A stretch of DNA of 60,575 nt. It comes from Lentisphaerales bacterium (GTDB lineage Bacteria > Verrucomicrobiota > Kiritimatiellia > JAUXFM01). The notes under the pieces were generated by a model that saw only the letters and a list, made by a program, of their open reading frames with translations, was not told the origin of the DNA and made no database searches. The position numbers were made by a program, and so were the translations under genes. Of the stretch, positions 49,469 through 59,373 are shown one piece after another; within the stretch, counting starts at the first letter, position 1, and every line of letters begins with the position of its first letter. The stretch lies in assembly GCA_030622955.1 (NCBI GenBank), contig JAUXFM010000003.1:1-60575 (forward strand). Reading direction: 5' to 3'.

Positions 49469-50802
49469 TCCTGCATTTGCCTTTCCACTTCAAGCAATCT
49501 GTTGTAGGCCCGCTTGTACCGATCATCCTTCTGGTCGATGATCATCACTGTAAGAACCTGAAGGTGTTCGGCGGCTTCTGCCCATTCCTTGACATTGGTT
49601 GCGCGGGTAACAAGGAACCAGAGGCGGTCATATTCATCCTGGAGTTCTCTCTTCCAGTTGGTCCTGAGAGCGAGCGCCTCGGCGTAGAAATCGGGCTTGG
49701 GCTCGACTGTATTCAGAAGCCCCTCGAGGTCATTCATTGACTTGATGGCGAGCGCAAGGTTCTCATTCCTGATGTTTCGCTCATCATAAAGCTGCTTTCC
49801 GAGCTTGAACGCATCCATGGCACTCTTTGTGAGTACTTCTGGATCTCCCTCGATGATTCCCATTGCGTTGGAAATGAACTCCTCGATTAACTGACGCGCA
49901 CGCTTGAACTCATCAGGTTGAAGCTTGTTCAGGACGATCGTGCGGTGTGTTTGTTGGCCGATCGTCAGGGTCATGTCGTAGAGTTCGTGGATGCCAGGTG
50001 TGCTTCGCCCCTCGTAACGCGGGTTGAGAGAGAAGAACCCGGTATCTTCGATTGAGAAGGCAAGCTTCTGAAGGAGGTTCCTTTCAATCGTTTCTTGCTT
50101 GAAAGGGACTGCGGTGCTTTTGCCGAGATTGTCAATTGTTAGGGTGGCTTTTCCTTTCTCGTCGATGGTGAGGAAATAGCGGGAGATGTTCTGCTGCGAT
50201 GCTATGACCTTTTCATAGCGTAGCTCAAGCACTGCGAGCCTCACAGGTTGGCCCGTCCGTATATCTGGGTCTGGGCCAATTGGCTTGGAGTGGGTAAGTA
50301 TCTTCGGCAAGTAGATGATGAGGATGACTAACAGCATGAGTGCGGCGGCGGCGATTAGATGGCTGCGCTTGATCTTCAAGGCTTCCTTGGGGGATGATGG
50401 TGACGATGATGATTTCTTGAAGCCCAGATCTACGACAGCTTCGCCGGCTTTGTGCGGTGCTGGCGCGCCTACTGGATCGCCGACGCCCGACGAACGTGGC
50501 ACATCAATCTTGATGGCGCGTATGAGTGTGTCGCCGACTGTGACAACATCCTGATCGGAAAGCATGGCCTCCTGGATGGGCTTGTCATTGAGCATTGTCT
50601 GGTTGGCGCTGCCGAGATCTGTAACGAAGAGGCCCTGCCCGGGTTTGAAAAAGAGCCTGCAGTGAAATCGGGATAATGAGGGATCGGTCAGCACCACATC
50701 ATTGCGAGAAGAACGCCCAAGCCGAACGCCAGCAGTTGTTACTGTGATCTTCTTGCCCTTGTCCGGGCCTTCTTCAATGATTAGCTCTGCAATATGTGAC
50801 AA
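49465..50802 (-). CDS. FHA-domain protein with a TM segment and large C-terminal region
   Basis: 'VRLGRSSRNDVVLTDPSLSRFHCRLFF...VTDLGSANQTMLNDKPI' FHA; TM 'LIAAAALMLLVILIIYLP'. Confidence 0.92.
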   Translation of the reverse strand: MSHIAELIIEEGPDKGKKITVTTAGVRLGRSSRNDVVLTDPSLSRFHCRLFFKPGQGLFVTDLGSANQTMLNDKPIQEAMLSDQDVVTVGDTLIRAIKIDVPRSSGVGDPVGAPAPHKAGEAVVDLGFKKSSSSPSSPKEALKIKRSHLIAAAALMLLVILIIYLPKILTHSKPIGPDPDIRTGQPVRLAVLELRYEKVIASQQNISRYFLTIDEKGKATLTIDNLGKSTAVPFKQETIERNLLQKLAFSIEDTGFFSLNPRYEGRSTPGIHELYDMTLTIGQQTHRTIVLNKLQPDEFKRARQLIEEFISNAMGIIEGDPEVLTKSAMDAFKLGKQLYDERNIRNENLALAIKSMNDLEGLLNTVEPKPDFYAEALALRTNWKRELQDEYDRLWFLVTRATNVKEWAEAAEHLQVLTVMIIDQKDDRYKRAYNRLLEVERQMQE

Positions 50803-50872
50803 CGCATCTCTCCCTCATGAAGACTGGGCTAAGAGTAAATCAAGTGCTTTGATTTGTCAAGAATCAGGGAAG

Positions 50873-51793
50873 CTACAGCACGCCCTGGTTAAGAACCTGC
50901 GCAACGAATGGCCCCATGAGGACAAGAAATACTGCAGGGAATATGAATGCGACGAGGGGAAAGAGCATCTTGACCGGTGCCTCGTTGGCAAGCTTCTCTG
51001 CACGTTCAAATCTACGTGCTCGCATCTGGTCTGACTGGATGCGCAGAATGGACCCCACGCTGACTCCAAGCTCGTCGGCCTGGATGAGCGAACTGGTGAC
51101 GGACCTGATGTCCTGCATGTCTATTCGTAATGCCATTGCGCGCAGCGATTCCTTTCGTGTCTTTCCGAGCTGGATTTCCCTGATCACTCGCAACAACTCC
51201 TCCCCGAGCGGATCCATCTGCCTGCGTTCGATTGTGCGCTGCAGTCCTGACATGAAATCCAATCCTGCTTCTACAGAGAGCGTCAGTAGATCCAGGACAA
51301 AGGGCAAAGCTCTCTGGACGCTCTTGTGTCGTTGGGCGAGTGATCGATTCAGCCAGGAACTTGGATAGATTACAACGCAGAGCAGTTCCACCAGGTAAAA
51401 GAACACCTTGGTTCTCGCACTGGGAACGCCGACCTTGCCGGTTGAAGCGAAGACTGCAGCAGTTGCCAGGATCCAAACTGTTCCCAGCACTAGGGGGACA
51501 AGGATTCGAAGCGAGAAGAACTCCTCTGCGTTCAGGAGTCCTTCGTAGCCAGCCGCGACGAGCCGGCGGTCGGCACGCTCTCTGCTTTTGGCAAAACGCT
51601 CGACCCGGAAGAGTGGTGTCAGGTTGGGAACGATAGGCAGGAGCAGACGGAAGAGGAGGGGGATGCTTCGCTCCTGGCGTCGTCCATCGGCAAGTGTAAC
51701 GTATGTGATCTCCCTTGCGACAGTGAGGCAGTACCATGATATCCCGCCCGCAAAGAGGGCCCAGAGCGCGCTGAGAAGTGCTTTATTGTGCAT
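50873..51793 (-). CDS. tadC: Type II/Tad secretion inner membrane protein, TadC-like
   Basis: T2SF domain 'ALPFVLDLLTLSVEAGLDFMSGLQRTIER'; C-terminal TM. Confidence 0.88.
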   Translation of the reverse strand: MHNKALLSALWALFAGGISWYCLTVAREITYVTLADGRRQERSIPLLFRLLLPIVPNLTPLFRVERFAKSRERADRRLVAAGYEGLLNAEEFFSLRILVPLVLGTVWILATAAVFASTGKVGVPSARTKVFFYLVELLCVVIYPSSWLNRSLAQRHKSVQRALPFVLDLLTLSVEAGLDFMSGLQRTIERRQMDPLGEELLRVIREIQLGKTRKESLRAMALRIDMQDIRSVTSSLIQADELGVSVGSILRIQSDQMRARRFERAEKLANEAPVKMLFPLVAFIFPAVFLVLMGPFVAQVLNQGVL

Positions 51794-51804
51794 GATTCGA
51801 TATC

Positions 51805-52689
51805 CTAAACGTCAATGTCGATGATCTTTCGGATCACCAATCCTCCAGTAATCTCCAGTATGACAACAGCGACAAGAACCAGTGCTCCGAGCGGGGACTT
51901 GATGAATGGGATCATCTTTTCCGGCTCGATGATGCACAGCGCAGTCCCAAGTACCAATGGGATGAATCCCATGACCATCCCCTGCATGCGTTGCTGGGCC
52001 GTGAGGGTCCTAACGCGGCGTTCAATTCGCATCCGCTCCCTGATTGTTGAGGCGATTTTTTCGAATACCTCGGTCAGGTTCCCACCAGTTTGACGCGCGG
52101 TTTCAATAGAGAGGATCATCAGTGAGAGGTCCTCACTTGTGACCCTTTCACCGAGATGTGTAAGGGCATCTGAGAACTTCACTCCTATGCGCGTTTGCTG
52201 CAATAATACCTGGAATTCCTGAGCTATCGGGTTTTGCCCTTCGTTTGCCACGCTTTCGAAAGCCTGCGCTATACTGAAGCCGGCTTTGAGCGCATTCCCC
52301 ATGTTTGTAAGAGCTTCTACGAGCTGGCCATTGAACTTCTCTATTCGTCTCTTCTTCAGGAATATCAGTATCCAGGTTGGGGCACGCAGTGCGAGGATTG
52401 CTGCGAGGCCACCAAAGAGTAGGCCGCGTCCGATCCCGAGCGCGGACCCGAAACTGGCTGTGAGCAGGAAGAAAATAATAAAGAAAGCGACGGCCCCGGT
52501 CCATGCAAGCTCAATAATGCGGCGCGGCGGGATGAAAAGAAAGACATCTTCAAATTGTCGTGCAGTATCAACGGAATACTCGCCTGAATATGCTTCGGCA
52601 CCGGATCTCATTGCCTGCCCTAGGACAAAGGTCAGTCCTGCAAAACAGAACATGTACAGGGCGGGAATGAGGATGTGCAAGCCGTTCAT
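51805..52689 (-). CDS. tadB: Tad secretion inner membrane protein, TadB-like
   Basis: T2SF domain 'QLVEALTNMGNALKAGFSIAQAFESVANEGQNPIAQEFQ'; ATGA overlap with upstream CDS. Confidence 0.9.
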   Translation of the reverse strand: MNGLHILIPALYMFCFAGLTFVLGQAMRSGAEAYSGEYSVDTARQFEDVFLFIPPRRIIELAWTGAVAFFIIFFLLTASFGSALGIGRGLLFGGLAAILALRAPTWILIFLKKRRIEKFNGQLVEALTNMGNALKAGFSIAQAFESVANEGQNPIAQEFQVLLQQTRIGVKFSDALTHLGERVTSEDLSLMILSIETARQTGGNLTEVFEKIASTIRERMRIERRVRTLTAQQRMQGMVMGFIPLVLGTALCIIEPEKMIPFIKSPLGALVLVAVVILEITGGLVIRKIIDIDV

Positions 52690-54428
52690 GACTGATCCCA
52701 TGCCTGGGGATTGAACATGTCAGATTCAAGCGTCAGGCCTTTTGCCTTGAGCTCTTCCATCCATGTGGGTACGGCGCCTGTTGGCCTGAAGGTGCCAAGC
52801 ACCGTCCCGCCTTCGCCAATACCGGTCTGAACGTATTCAAAGATATCCTGCATAGTGACTCTGTCACCCTCAAGCCCCACGACCTCTGTTACCTTGGAGA
52901 TCTTGCGTGTCCCATCGCCGTACCGCGATTCATGGATAATTAGATCCACGGCTGATGCGACCTGTTCACGGATAGCGCGCACAGGCAGATCCATGCCGGA
53001 CATGAGCACCATGGTCTCGAGTCGAGACACGACGTCACGTGGTGAATTGGCGTGGATCGTGGTGAGCGAACCGTCATGCCCCGTATTCATGGCCTGGAGC
53101 ATGTCCAGTGCCTCGCCACCACGACACTCACCAATCACTATGCGGTCCGGTCGCATACGCAGCGAGTTCCTTACCAGATCACGGATTGTGATGGCGCCCT
53201 TGCCTTCAATGTTTGGGGGCCTGGCTTCAAGTCTTACGACATGCGTCTGCCGCAAGCGCAGTTCTGCAGCATCTTCAATAGTTAGAATTCGGTCGGAGTC
53301 GGGCAGGTAACTACTCAGCACATTGAGGAAAGTTGTTTTTCCGGATCCAGTCCCGCCGGCAACGATGATGTTCTTGCGTCCGAGTACGGCTATTTTTGCA
53401 AATTCAGCGATCTGGGGTGCGAGAGTCCCGAATCGCACCAGATCCTGGTCAGTGAATGGGATCTTGGAGAACTTCCTGATCGTAAGGCATGGTCCAATAA
53501 GGGATAGCGGTGCGATGATTGCGTTGACACGTGAACCATCCTTCAATCTGGCATCGACATATGGCTGGCTCTCGTCAATACGCCGACCAATAGGAGATAC
53601 GATCCTTTCGATGATTGCTGTTACGGATGCGTCGTTGAGGAATGTAAGATCGGTCAATTCCAGTTTGCCGCGCCGTTCAACATATACATGCTCATGGCCG
53701 TTGACCATTATTTCGGTAATGTCATCTTGGTCGATCAGATCCTCAAGCGGGCCAAGCCCAATGGCTTCGTCGTAGACCTCTTTAACAAGCGCCATTGGGT
53801 CAATGCCCTCTGGCAGCTTGTCGCAGACGTCTTTCACGATCCCTTCGAGTGTGTCATGGGCGCGTTTGTGCAATGCATCCTCGCCGATATGTGTCGCGGC
53901 GAGCCGCTTCAGATCGAGCCTCTCGACGAGTTCCTTGTGAATCTGCTGTTTCACAGATTGCTTAATCTTCTTGAAGGCGGTTACATCGCCGGGAGAGGTT
54001 TCCGGCACTGAAATGGTAGCCGGTTCCGGTGCTGGCTCATGCTCGGGTTTCAGCGCCGGGGTTGGGGCTGGTGCCGGTTCTACGGCTGGCATCTCCTCCA
54101 GTACCGGTGTCGGCGCAGCGGGTGCAGCGCTGCCGTCACGCAGGATGAGTGCAAACTGGCCGATTGTGACCGACTGGCCTGGGATCAGTGGTTGCATTCC
54201 CTTTACGACTACACCATCAACGAAAGTTCCCGATTCACTGCCAAGATCTTCAACTGAGAGCGAGTCCTCTCGTATTACAAGGAGCGCGTGGCTTGGCGAT
54301 ATGCCGGGCGACGGCAGCATGATCCTGTTATCTTCATCGGAGCCGATCGAATAGACCCCGGGAACAATATCGTGGATGCGTGGTTCTTTGCCGGGCCCGC
54401 ATATTTCCAGTTTGAATGTCTCACTCAT
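52686..54428 (-). CDS. tadA: FHA-domain/CpaF (TadA) secretion ATPase fusion
   Basis: N-terminal FHA 'YSIGSDEDNRIMLPSPGISPSHALLVI...VEDLGSESGTFVDG'; CpaF 'DITEIMVNGHEHVYVERRGKLE', Walker A 'GGTGSGKTT', 'NTGHDGSLTTIHANSPRD'. Confidence 0.95.
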   Translation of the reverse strand: MSETFKLEICGPGKEPRIHDIVPGVYSIGSDEDNRIMLPSPGISPSHALLVIREDSLSVEDLGSESGTFVDGVVVKGMQPLIPGQSVTIGQFALILRDGSAAPAAPTPVLEEMPAVEPAPAPTPALKPEHEPAPEPATISVPETSPGDVTAFKKIKQSVKQQIHKELVERLDLKRLAATHIGEDALHKRAHDTLEGIVKDVCDKLPEGIDPMALVKEVYDEAIGLGPLEDLIDQDDITEIMVNGHEHVYVERRGKLELTDLTFLNDASVTAIIERIVSPIGRRIDESQPYVDARLKDGSRVNAIIAPLSLIGPCLTIRKFSKIPFTDQDLVRFGTLAPQIAEFAKIAVLGRKNIIVAGGTGSGKTTFLNVLSSYLPDSDRILTIEDAAELRLRQTHVVRLEARPPNIEGKGAITIRDLVRNSLRMRPDRIVIGECRGGEALDMLQAMNTGHDGSLTTIHANSPRDVVSRLETMVLMSGMDLPVRAIREQVASAVDLIIHESRYGDGTRKISKVTEVVGLEGDRVTMQDIFEYVQTGIGEGGTVLGTFRPTGAVPTWMEELKAKGLTLESDMFNPQAWDQS

Positions 54429-54436
54429 ACTACAAT

Positions 54437-55273
54437 CTACCTGACCCTTGGATTGTTGCGAATTTCGCGCTGCCTGTAGGTGTTGTACTCTGGGATGCGT
54501 TTCTCGAGGTGCTCGAAGTTGACGGATTCAAGTGTCTTAATGTAATGCACATCGTCGGGGTGGCGCAGGCTGAGGCTCAGCTTGCCCTTCGCATTCTGGG
54601 CGAAGATGAGCAGTTCAGCTTCCTGCGGGGTGACCTCTACTGTGACCGTACTATACCCACTCGAACGTTTCGATCGTCTTGATCTCTCGAACGTGCTGGG
54701 CTTTGCCAGCCTGTCGCCAGTAGCCAAGACTGTGACATCTTGAAGCATGGTGAGCGTAACGGATTCCATTTCGCCGGGGATGGTCTTGGACGCAAAGGTA
54801 AATGTGCCTAGTACATCGATGTGATCGTTGGGTTGGATCATGCCGCTGACGGCAGCCGAGCCGCTGACGGCGATCGAAACCGCACGCAGGTTCTTGGTCT
54901 TATTGATAATTGGGGACAGCCCTGAATGGGGTTTGTCCGAACCCTCTATGTCGTTCCATGTGATCAGGTTGTGTTTCTTGACGCTCCAGCGCAGTTTCTT
55001 GCCTAGTACCGTTGTGCCGTCCTTGGCCATGAGTACGTCATCTTTCAGCCCGACCTTGGGAACCTGTCTTTTTTTCATGTTCTCTGTCGTTAGGCGTGTT
55101 CCAGTTGGGAGATCTTTCGAGGCAACCATGATTTCAACTTTTTGCAGGAGAGTCCGGACCCGTGCGATCTCCTTTGCCACTTCGATATCCTTCTTCTTCA
55201 TGAATTGTGCTGTTAGAGTTGCTGCGACGATTCCGATAACCACCGAAATGATGGGGATCATTTTCTGTTTCAT
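54437..55273 (-). CDS. cpaB: Flp pilus assembly protein CpaB/RcpC-like
   Basis: 'VEIMVASKDLPTGTRLTTENMKKRQVPK' SAF-like domain; 'VSGSAAVSGMIQPNDHIDVLGTF'. Confidence 0.9.
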   Translation of the reverse strand: MKQKMIPIISVVIGIVAATLTAQFMKKKDIEVAKEIARVRTLLQKVEIMVASKDLPTGTRLTTENMKKRQVPKVGLKDDVLMAKDGTTVLGKKLRWSVKKHNLITWNDIEGSDKPHSGLSPIINKTKNLRAVSIAVSGSAAVSGMIQPNDHIDVLGTFTFASKTIPGEMESVTLTMLQDVTVLATGDRLAKPSTFERSRRSKRSSGYSTVTVEVTPQEAELLIFAQNAKGKLSLSLRHPDDVHYIKTLESVNFEHLEKRIPEYNTYRQREIRNNPRVR

Positions 55274-55307
55274 TCTTTGCTGTCTCCTTGTGCCTGTTCT
55301 GGTGATG

Positions 55308-56045
55308 CTATTTCACCTGGAGCGTTTTGTATAGTATAGTAATCGTGCTGCCGTTCTGGCCACCAGAATCTTCGACTGATATGCAGCAGACATCGTCGCC
55401 CTTGAGCCTGATAATGGTTGCTGGTATCACTTCTGTTCTATCGGATGTAGGAAAGGGTGAGATCCAGCCCTTGTCTTTGAGCGTGCCGTCGTAAAACTTG
55501 CGGACGATCTCAGGTTCCGTGTTCACTGTCGATATCGCTATTCGGGTATTTGTTTCTTCAGCGTGCATGAAGAACGTTGGGGTCGATCCGGGAAACGCGG
55601 GGACATGTTTCAGTAGGTGCTTATGCGGCGGCTTGATGGAAATCATGTAGTCGGCCTCCGTTTGTTGGATTCCGAATGCCACGCATTTCTCGATGTCCTG
55701 CATTGTGACCAGCAGAATCCTGGTCACCATCCCGTCGCCCTTTATGATGGCGTAACCCATGAGGCTGCCGCCATAGAAGAAGCTGCCGGCATCCTTGTGT
55801 TGCTTCTTGAGCTTTGCCAAGATGCTGCGCGGCTTGGCCTCGAACCCTGCGACCGCGAGTATTCCCGAACCACCATTGATGTTAACGGTGGTTTTATGCG
55901 CCAGTCGCCCGCCCATATGTTCGGAGGTAAGTGCGGCGAGATGTGTATTGCGCCACCGCATGAAGACACGGGACTGTGCGGCGATGCAGAGGGAAAGAAA
56001 GAGACATGCCGCAGCTATGATCAGTCGCTGGTGTGGCGTCTTCAA
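55308..56045 (-). CDS. Tad-locus protein of unknown function
   Basis: 245 aa ORF with N-terminal signal/TM, start overlaps stop of adjacent TadE-like gene. Confidence 0.7.
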   Translation of the reverse strand: MKTPHQRLIIAAACLFLSLCIAAQSRVFMRWRNTHLAALTSEHMGGRLAHKTTVNINGGSGILAVAGFEAKPRSILAKLKKQHKDAGSFFYGGSLMGYAIIKGDGMVTRILLVTMQDIEKCVAFGIQQTEADYMISIKPPHKHLLKHVPAFPGSTPTFFMHAEETNTRIAISTVNTEPEIVRKFYDGTLKDKGWISPFPTSDRTEVIPATIIRLKGDDVCCISVEDSGGQNGSTITILYKTLQVK

Positions 56046-56629
56046 TAGATCCCTTTTGTCCTGGTCATCCAGACCTTGGACTTGACCTCTATTGAGTCTG
56101 ATCCGCTGATCAGGTGAGAGAAACCCGGCAGAAGATCGAGCGTTCGGTCATCTGTTCCGCTGACGAGGCCCATTTCATAGTGTGGGAGAGGGGAGTCAGC
56201 CAGCAACGAGATCTCGTTGTTGGGCAGGTATGACGAAAGGTCACTAGGCTGGGCATGCGCAAGAATGCGAGACTGTAGATAGCCTACGTTCCCTTGCACC
56301 GGTTCATCATCGGGAGAGTATTTGCGCTCGTCACCGCCTTCCTCCCAGTTGACAAGGTATTCGGGCGATTCTTCGGAAAGCCCGATTTCCAGCATAGCTG
56401 CCTCACCGGCCTCTTCCCTGGCCTCAATCATCGTTTGTGTGTGGTGATAGCCAAGGAGTCCGATCTGAATCAGGCCTGTGATGACTACCACTACGACGAT
56501 AAGACAAACGGCGAACTCAACGATTGCCTGACCGCTTCGATTGTGGATTTGCGTAAGAGAGCTGTAGATTGACGTGACTTTCGATCCGAACTCCGAGGTC
56601 CTAAACCTGAAATGCAAAATGGCCATCAA
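56042..56629 (-). CDS. TadE-like pseudopilin
   Basis: 'RSGQAIVEFAVCLIVVVVVITGLIQIGLLG' class IVb-type signal. Confidence 0.82.
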   Translation of the reverse strand: MMAILHFRFRTSEFGSKVTSIYSSLTQIHNRSGQAIVEFAVCLIVVVVVITGLIQIGLLGYHHTQTMIEAREEAGEAAMLEIGLSEESPEYLVNWEEGGDERKYSPDDEPVQGNVGYLQSRILAHAQPSDLSSYLPNNEISLLADSPLPHYEMGLVSGTDDRTLDLLPGFSHLISGSDSIEVKSKVWMTRTKGIY

Positions 56630-58035
56630 TGTCCTCTCCTCGTGCCGCCACTACTGTGGCCGCCAGCACCACTTGGTATGTTGCACAGTGCGCTGTTGAC
56701 TTCAAGCCAGCTGATGCCGACCCTGCGCCATGCATCATTCTCCCATGTTATGAGTTGGGCGCAATACCAGCAACTGAGTGTGATTCCGCTGAGGCCCCTG
56801 TCCATGTATTCTGGGAGGTGATCCTCCACATGCTCGCGCCAGCGCAGGTTGTAAGCTCCGCCGGCAGGCATAGTGCAGGCATCGAGGGGGATCAGGCGGA
56901 CATCGTGAAAGGCTGGAAGAACAACATCGTATTCGTTGGGACGTTCAGTGTCGTTGAGGTAGCCGAAAGGTTTGGCTGCTGATGTCCAGGTGATCTGGCT
57001 ATCTGCAGAGCCGGGCGAGAGGCGTTCCGCTGAGAGCTCCAGCCTGATGGCAGCGTCTGCGCCGATATATTCGTACTGCGGTTTAACTTCAAAGCCGTCG
57101 AGCCATGGGAATTCGTATCCGTCAAAGTTGTAGAGCGTCTCCCAGGGCGCCCATCCACTGCTGTTGTAGCAGTACCAGTTCGCAGCGAAATTAAAGATAT
57201 TCGTGGTTATCTCGGCTGCTGTTAGTGATCGCTCTGTGCTCAACTCGTTCATATTGTCGATCAGATCAAGGCTGTCCACAACACTGATAGCTGTCAGGCG
57301 CAACCCGAAGATTTCGGCGTTCATGTATTGCACATGCGGGGGTACGGGGAGGGCATCCCACCACCTGTAATCGGTGTATTCCTCGAGTGTGTCCATGGCA
57401 TTGTGCCAGAACCAGCACCAGCTACCGCCGGCAATGGCATTGTAGAACGCCATGTTGTAGAGCATGTGCCCGCCGATGGCATCGCCGTAGAGAGTCGCAT
57501 TGTCGGGTGCTGCCGCTATACCATCATCGACGAAGAGGGATAGCATGTCCGAGTAGTCCTCCCATGCACCGGGGTAGGGTTCTGGAAAGAGCATCTTTCC
57601 GCTGCCGTCGGTCATGCTTGGATAGTCATACGTGACTCTGGCCCAGTGCTCCTCGAGGTATTCGGTGAAGTCGTCATTATTGTACATCCCGTTGTTCTTG
57701 GCGGCCTGCTGCGCGGCGGCGAACGCAGTCATTGGTCCCGCGTAACAGAGGCGGGCCTGGAGGCCGGCAATTGCCTGAGCGGAATCAGTGTCGTTGCCCG
57801 TGAGTGCGGCAGCCTGCATAATGTTCAGGTCCCCGATGATGTTCAGGCTTATGCCCTGCCATCGTGCAGCTGCCAGGGCGGCAGAATCCCCTGCATTCTG
57901 GCTCCGGAATTTGACGTGCAGGATTTTGTGAAGGTCGAAGTTCCAGAACAGTATGAAGGTCAGGATTACGAGGACGCAGATGACGAATATGATTGTCTGG
58001 CCGCTTTTGCGCTGGCTGCGTTGGTATGCTCTCAT
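56626..58035 (-). CDS. TadG-like / large pilus-locus protein
   Basis: 469 aa; N-terminal 'RKSGQTIIFVICVLVILTFILFWNFDLHKILHVKFRSQNAGDSAALAAARW'. Confidence 0.72.
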   Translation of the reverse strand: MRAYQRSQRKSGQTIIFVICVLVILTFILFWNFDLHKILHVKFRSQNAGDSAALAAARWQGISLNIIGDLNIMQAAALTGNDTDSAQAIAGLQARLCYAGPMTAFAAAQQAAKNNGMYNNDDFTEYLEEHWARVTYDYPSMTDGSGKMLFPEPYPGAWEDYSDMLSLFVDDGIAAAPDNATLYGDAIGGHMLYNMAFYNAIAGGSWCWFWHNAMDTLEEYTDYRWWDALPVPPHVQYMNAEIFGLRLTAISVVDSLDLIDNMNELSTERSLTAAEITTNIFNFAANWYCYNSSGWAPWETLYNFDGYEFPWLDGFEVKPQYEYIGADAAIRLELSAERLSPGSADSQITWTSAAKPFGYLNDTERPNEYDVVLPAFHDVRLIPLDACTMPAGGAYNLRWREHVEDHLPEYMDRGLSGITLSCWYCAQLITWENDAWRRVGISWLEVNSALCNIPSGAGGHSSGGTRRGH

Positions 58036-58059
58036 TCCTGCCTGTTGCTCCTTGACCTT

Positions 58060-58686
58060 CTATTCCAGGTAAAGTTCAGAGTGATTCTCGATGCGTGATT
58101 CGCCGTGCATTGAAATGGAGTCGGCATCAATAAATGCCTTATGCAGGGGAACCCATAGCGGTACGTCCTGGCTCGTGTTGAAATCTATCTCCTTGGCCTG
58201 CACGGCGGCCGGGTTCCAGGCGTGGATACTGTTCCAATTCTCATAATCGAGCACTGACTGCAGGTGGCCCCAGTGTTCTGCAGCGAGGTACTCGGGTATC
58301 CGGGAGCTTTCGATTTCATACTGCTCCGATCCCGGTGAGGCAATCACGGCCATTTGCCATAGGTCGCCGCCATCGAGGGAGTCAATCTGCCCAGCAAGGG
58401 GACTGCTTCGCTGGAATACGGGGTTGGAGAGTTTGCCCGCATTGGCGATTGAACCGATACGCACGACCTTGTAGACCATGAAATCGTTAAATCCCACGGT
58501 TCGGGCCCGGGCACCTTTGAAGGCCGCATAGTCCAGAATCTCCTGTGCTGCGAAGAGCTGGGAAATCTGGAGCATCACGAAGAAGATGAGGCTCATCATC
58601 GCCATGACAATACAACTCTCTACCATAGATTGCCCGCTTCGGCCGGACATTCTGAACAGGGCTGGCCTCTTAAGAGCACACATCAA
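58060..58686 (-). CDS. TadE-like pseudopilin
   Basis: 'GRSGQSMVESCIVMAMMSLIFFVMLQISQLFAAQ'. Confidence 0.75.
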   Translation of the reverse strand: MMCALKRPALFRMSGRSGQSMVESCIVMAMMSLIFFVMLQISQLFAAQEILDYAAFKGARARTVGFNDFMVYKVVRIGSIANAGKLSNPVFQRSSPLAGQIDSLDGGDLWQMAVIASPGSEQYEIESSRIPEYLAAEHWGHLQSVLDYENWNSIHAWNPAAVQAKEIDFNTSQDVPLWVPLHKAFIDADSISMHGESRIENHSELYLE

Positions 58687-58741
58687 TGCCTCTCATACAG
58701 TATGGTAGATTTACATTGCCAAGTCTGAAGGACGGGAACCG

Positions 58742-58975
58742 CTAATTTATTCCTGTTTCGTCTACCGACCTGAACATGTCTTCGGATGATGTCGAAATAG
58801 CCGAATCGACATCGCCTGAATCCGCACCGAGTTCGGCAGCTGCGCCGCCAACAAGAGTACGAAGACGATCACCAAAAACACCAAAGACAGCAATTGCCGC
58901 CAGAGCAATGATGACAACGATTATGATGTATTCGACCATTCCCTGGCCGCTCTTTCTATTGCACGTCTTTTTCAC
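58742..58975 (-). CDS. Flp-type pilin
   Basis: 77 aa; 'KSGQGMVEYIIIVVIIALAAIAVFGVFGDRLRTLVG'. Confidence 0.9.
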   Translation of the reverse strand: MKKTCNRKSGQGMVEYIIIVVIIALAAIAVFGVFGDRLRTLVGGAAAELGADSGDVDSAISTSSEDMFRSVDETGIN

Positions 58976-59092
58976 AATGTACCCCCTCCGGGAATAATTA
59001 ACCGATCCCTTGACAAATATAACGTTGCTATTTCAATAACTATTGCATCAAGCGTGTCAAAAAAGTTGCGCTCGTAGCGCTGTAATGGCCAA

Positions 59093-59329
59093 TCACGGAT
59101 AATCCGATGCTGCGAGCTTCAATACGCGGTCACCATGCTCGTTGAAAATGTAGAGGAAAAGCGACATAACGCCCAAGAGCGAGAGCAGGATCCCGGCGGT
59201 TATAGCGTATTCAATCATCGCCTGCCCGGACTTGCGGGTCCGCATCTCGGTAGTATGCGCAGCTTTGCATGACGAGATCCGTTGCAGCCAGCATATAACT
59301 TTATGATATAGCGTCATGATGATCAGCAT
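59093..59329 (-). CDS. Second Flp/TadE-like pilin
   Basis: 78 aa; 'RKSGQAMIEYAITAGILLSLLGVMSLFLYIFNEHG'. Confidence 0.78.
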   Translation of the reverse strand: MLIIMTLYHKVICWLQRISSCKAAHTTEMRTRKSGQAMIEYAITAGILLSLLGVMSLFLYIFNEHGDRVLKLAASDYP

Positions 59330-59373
59330 ATCAGCTTGACTTTCCGTTGTAAAGACACAAACCTTTCATAGAG

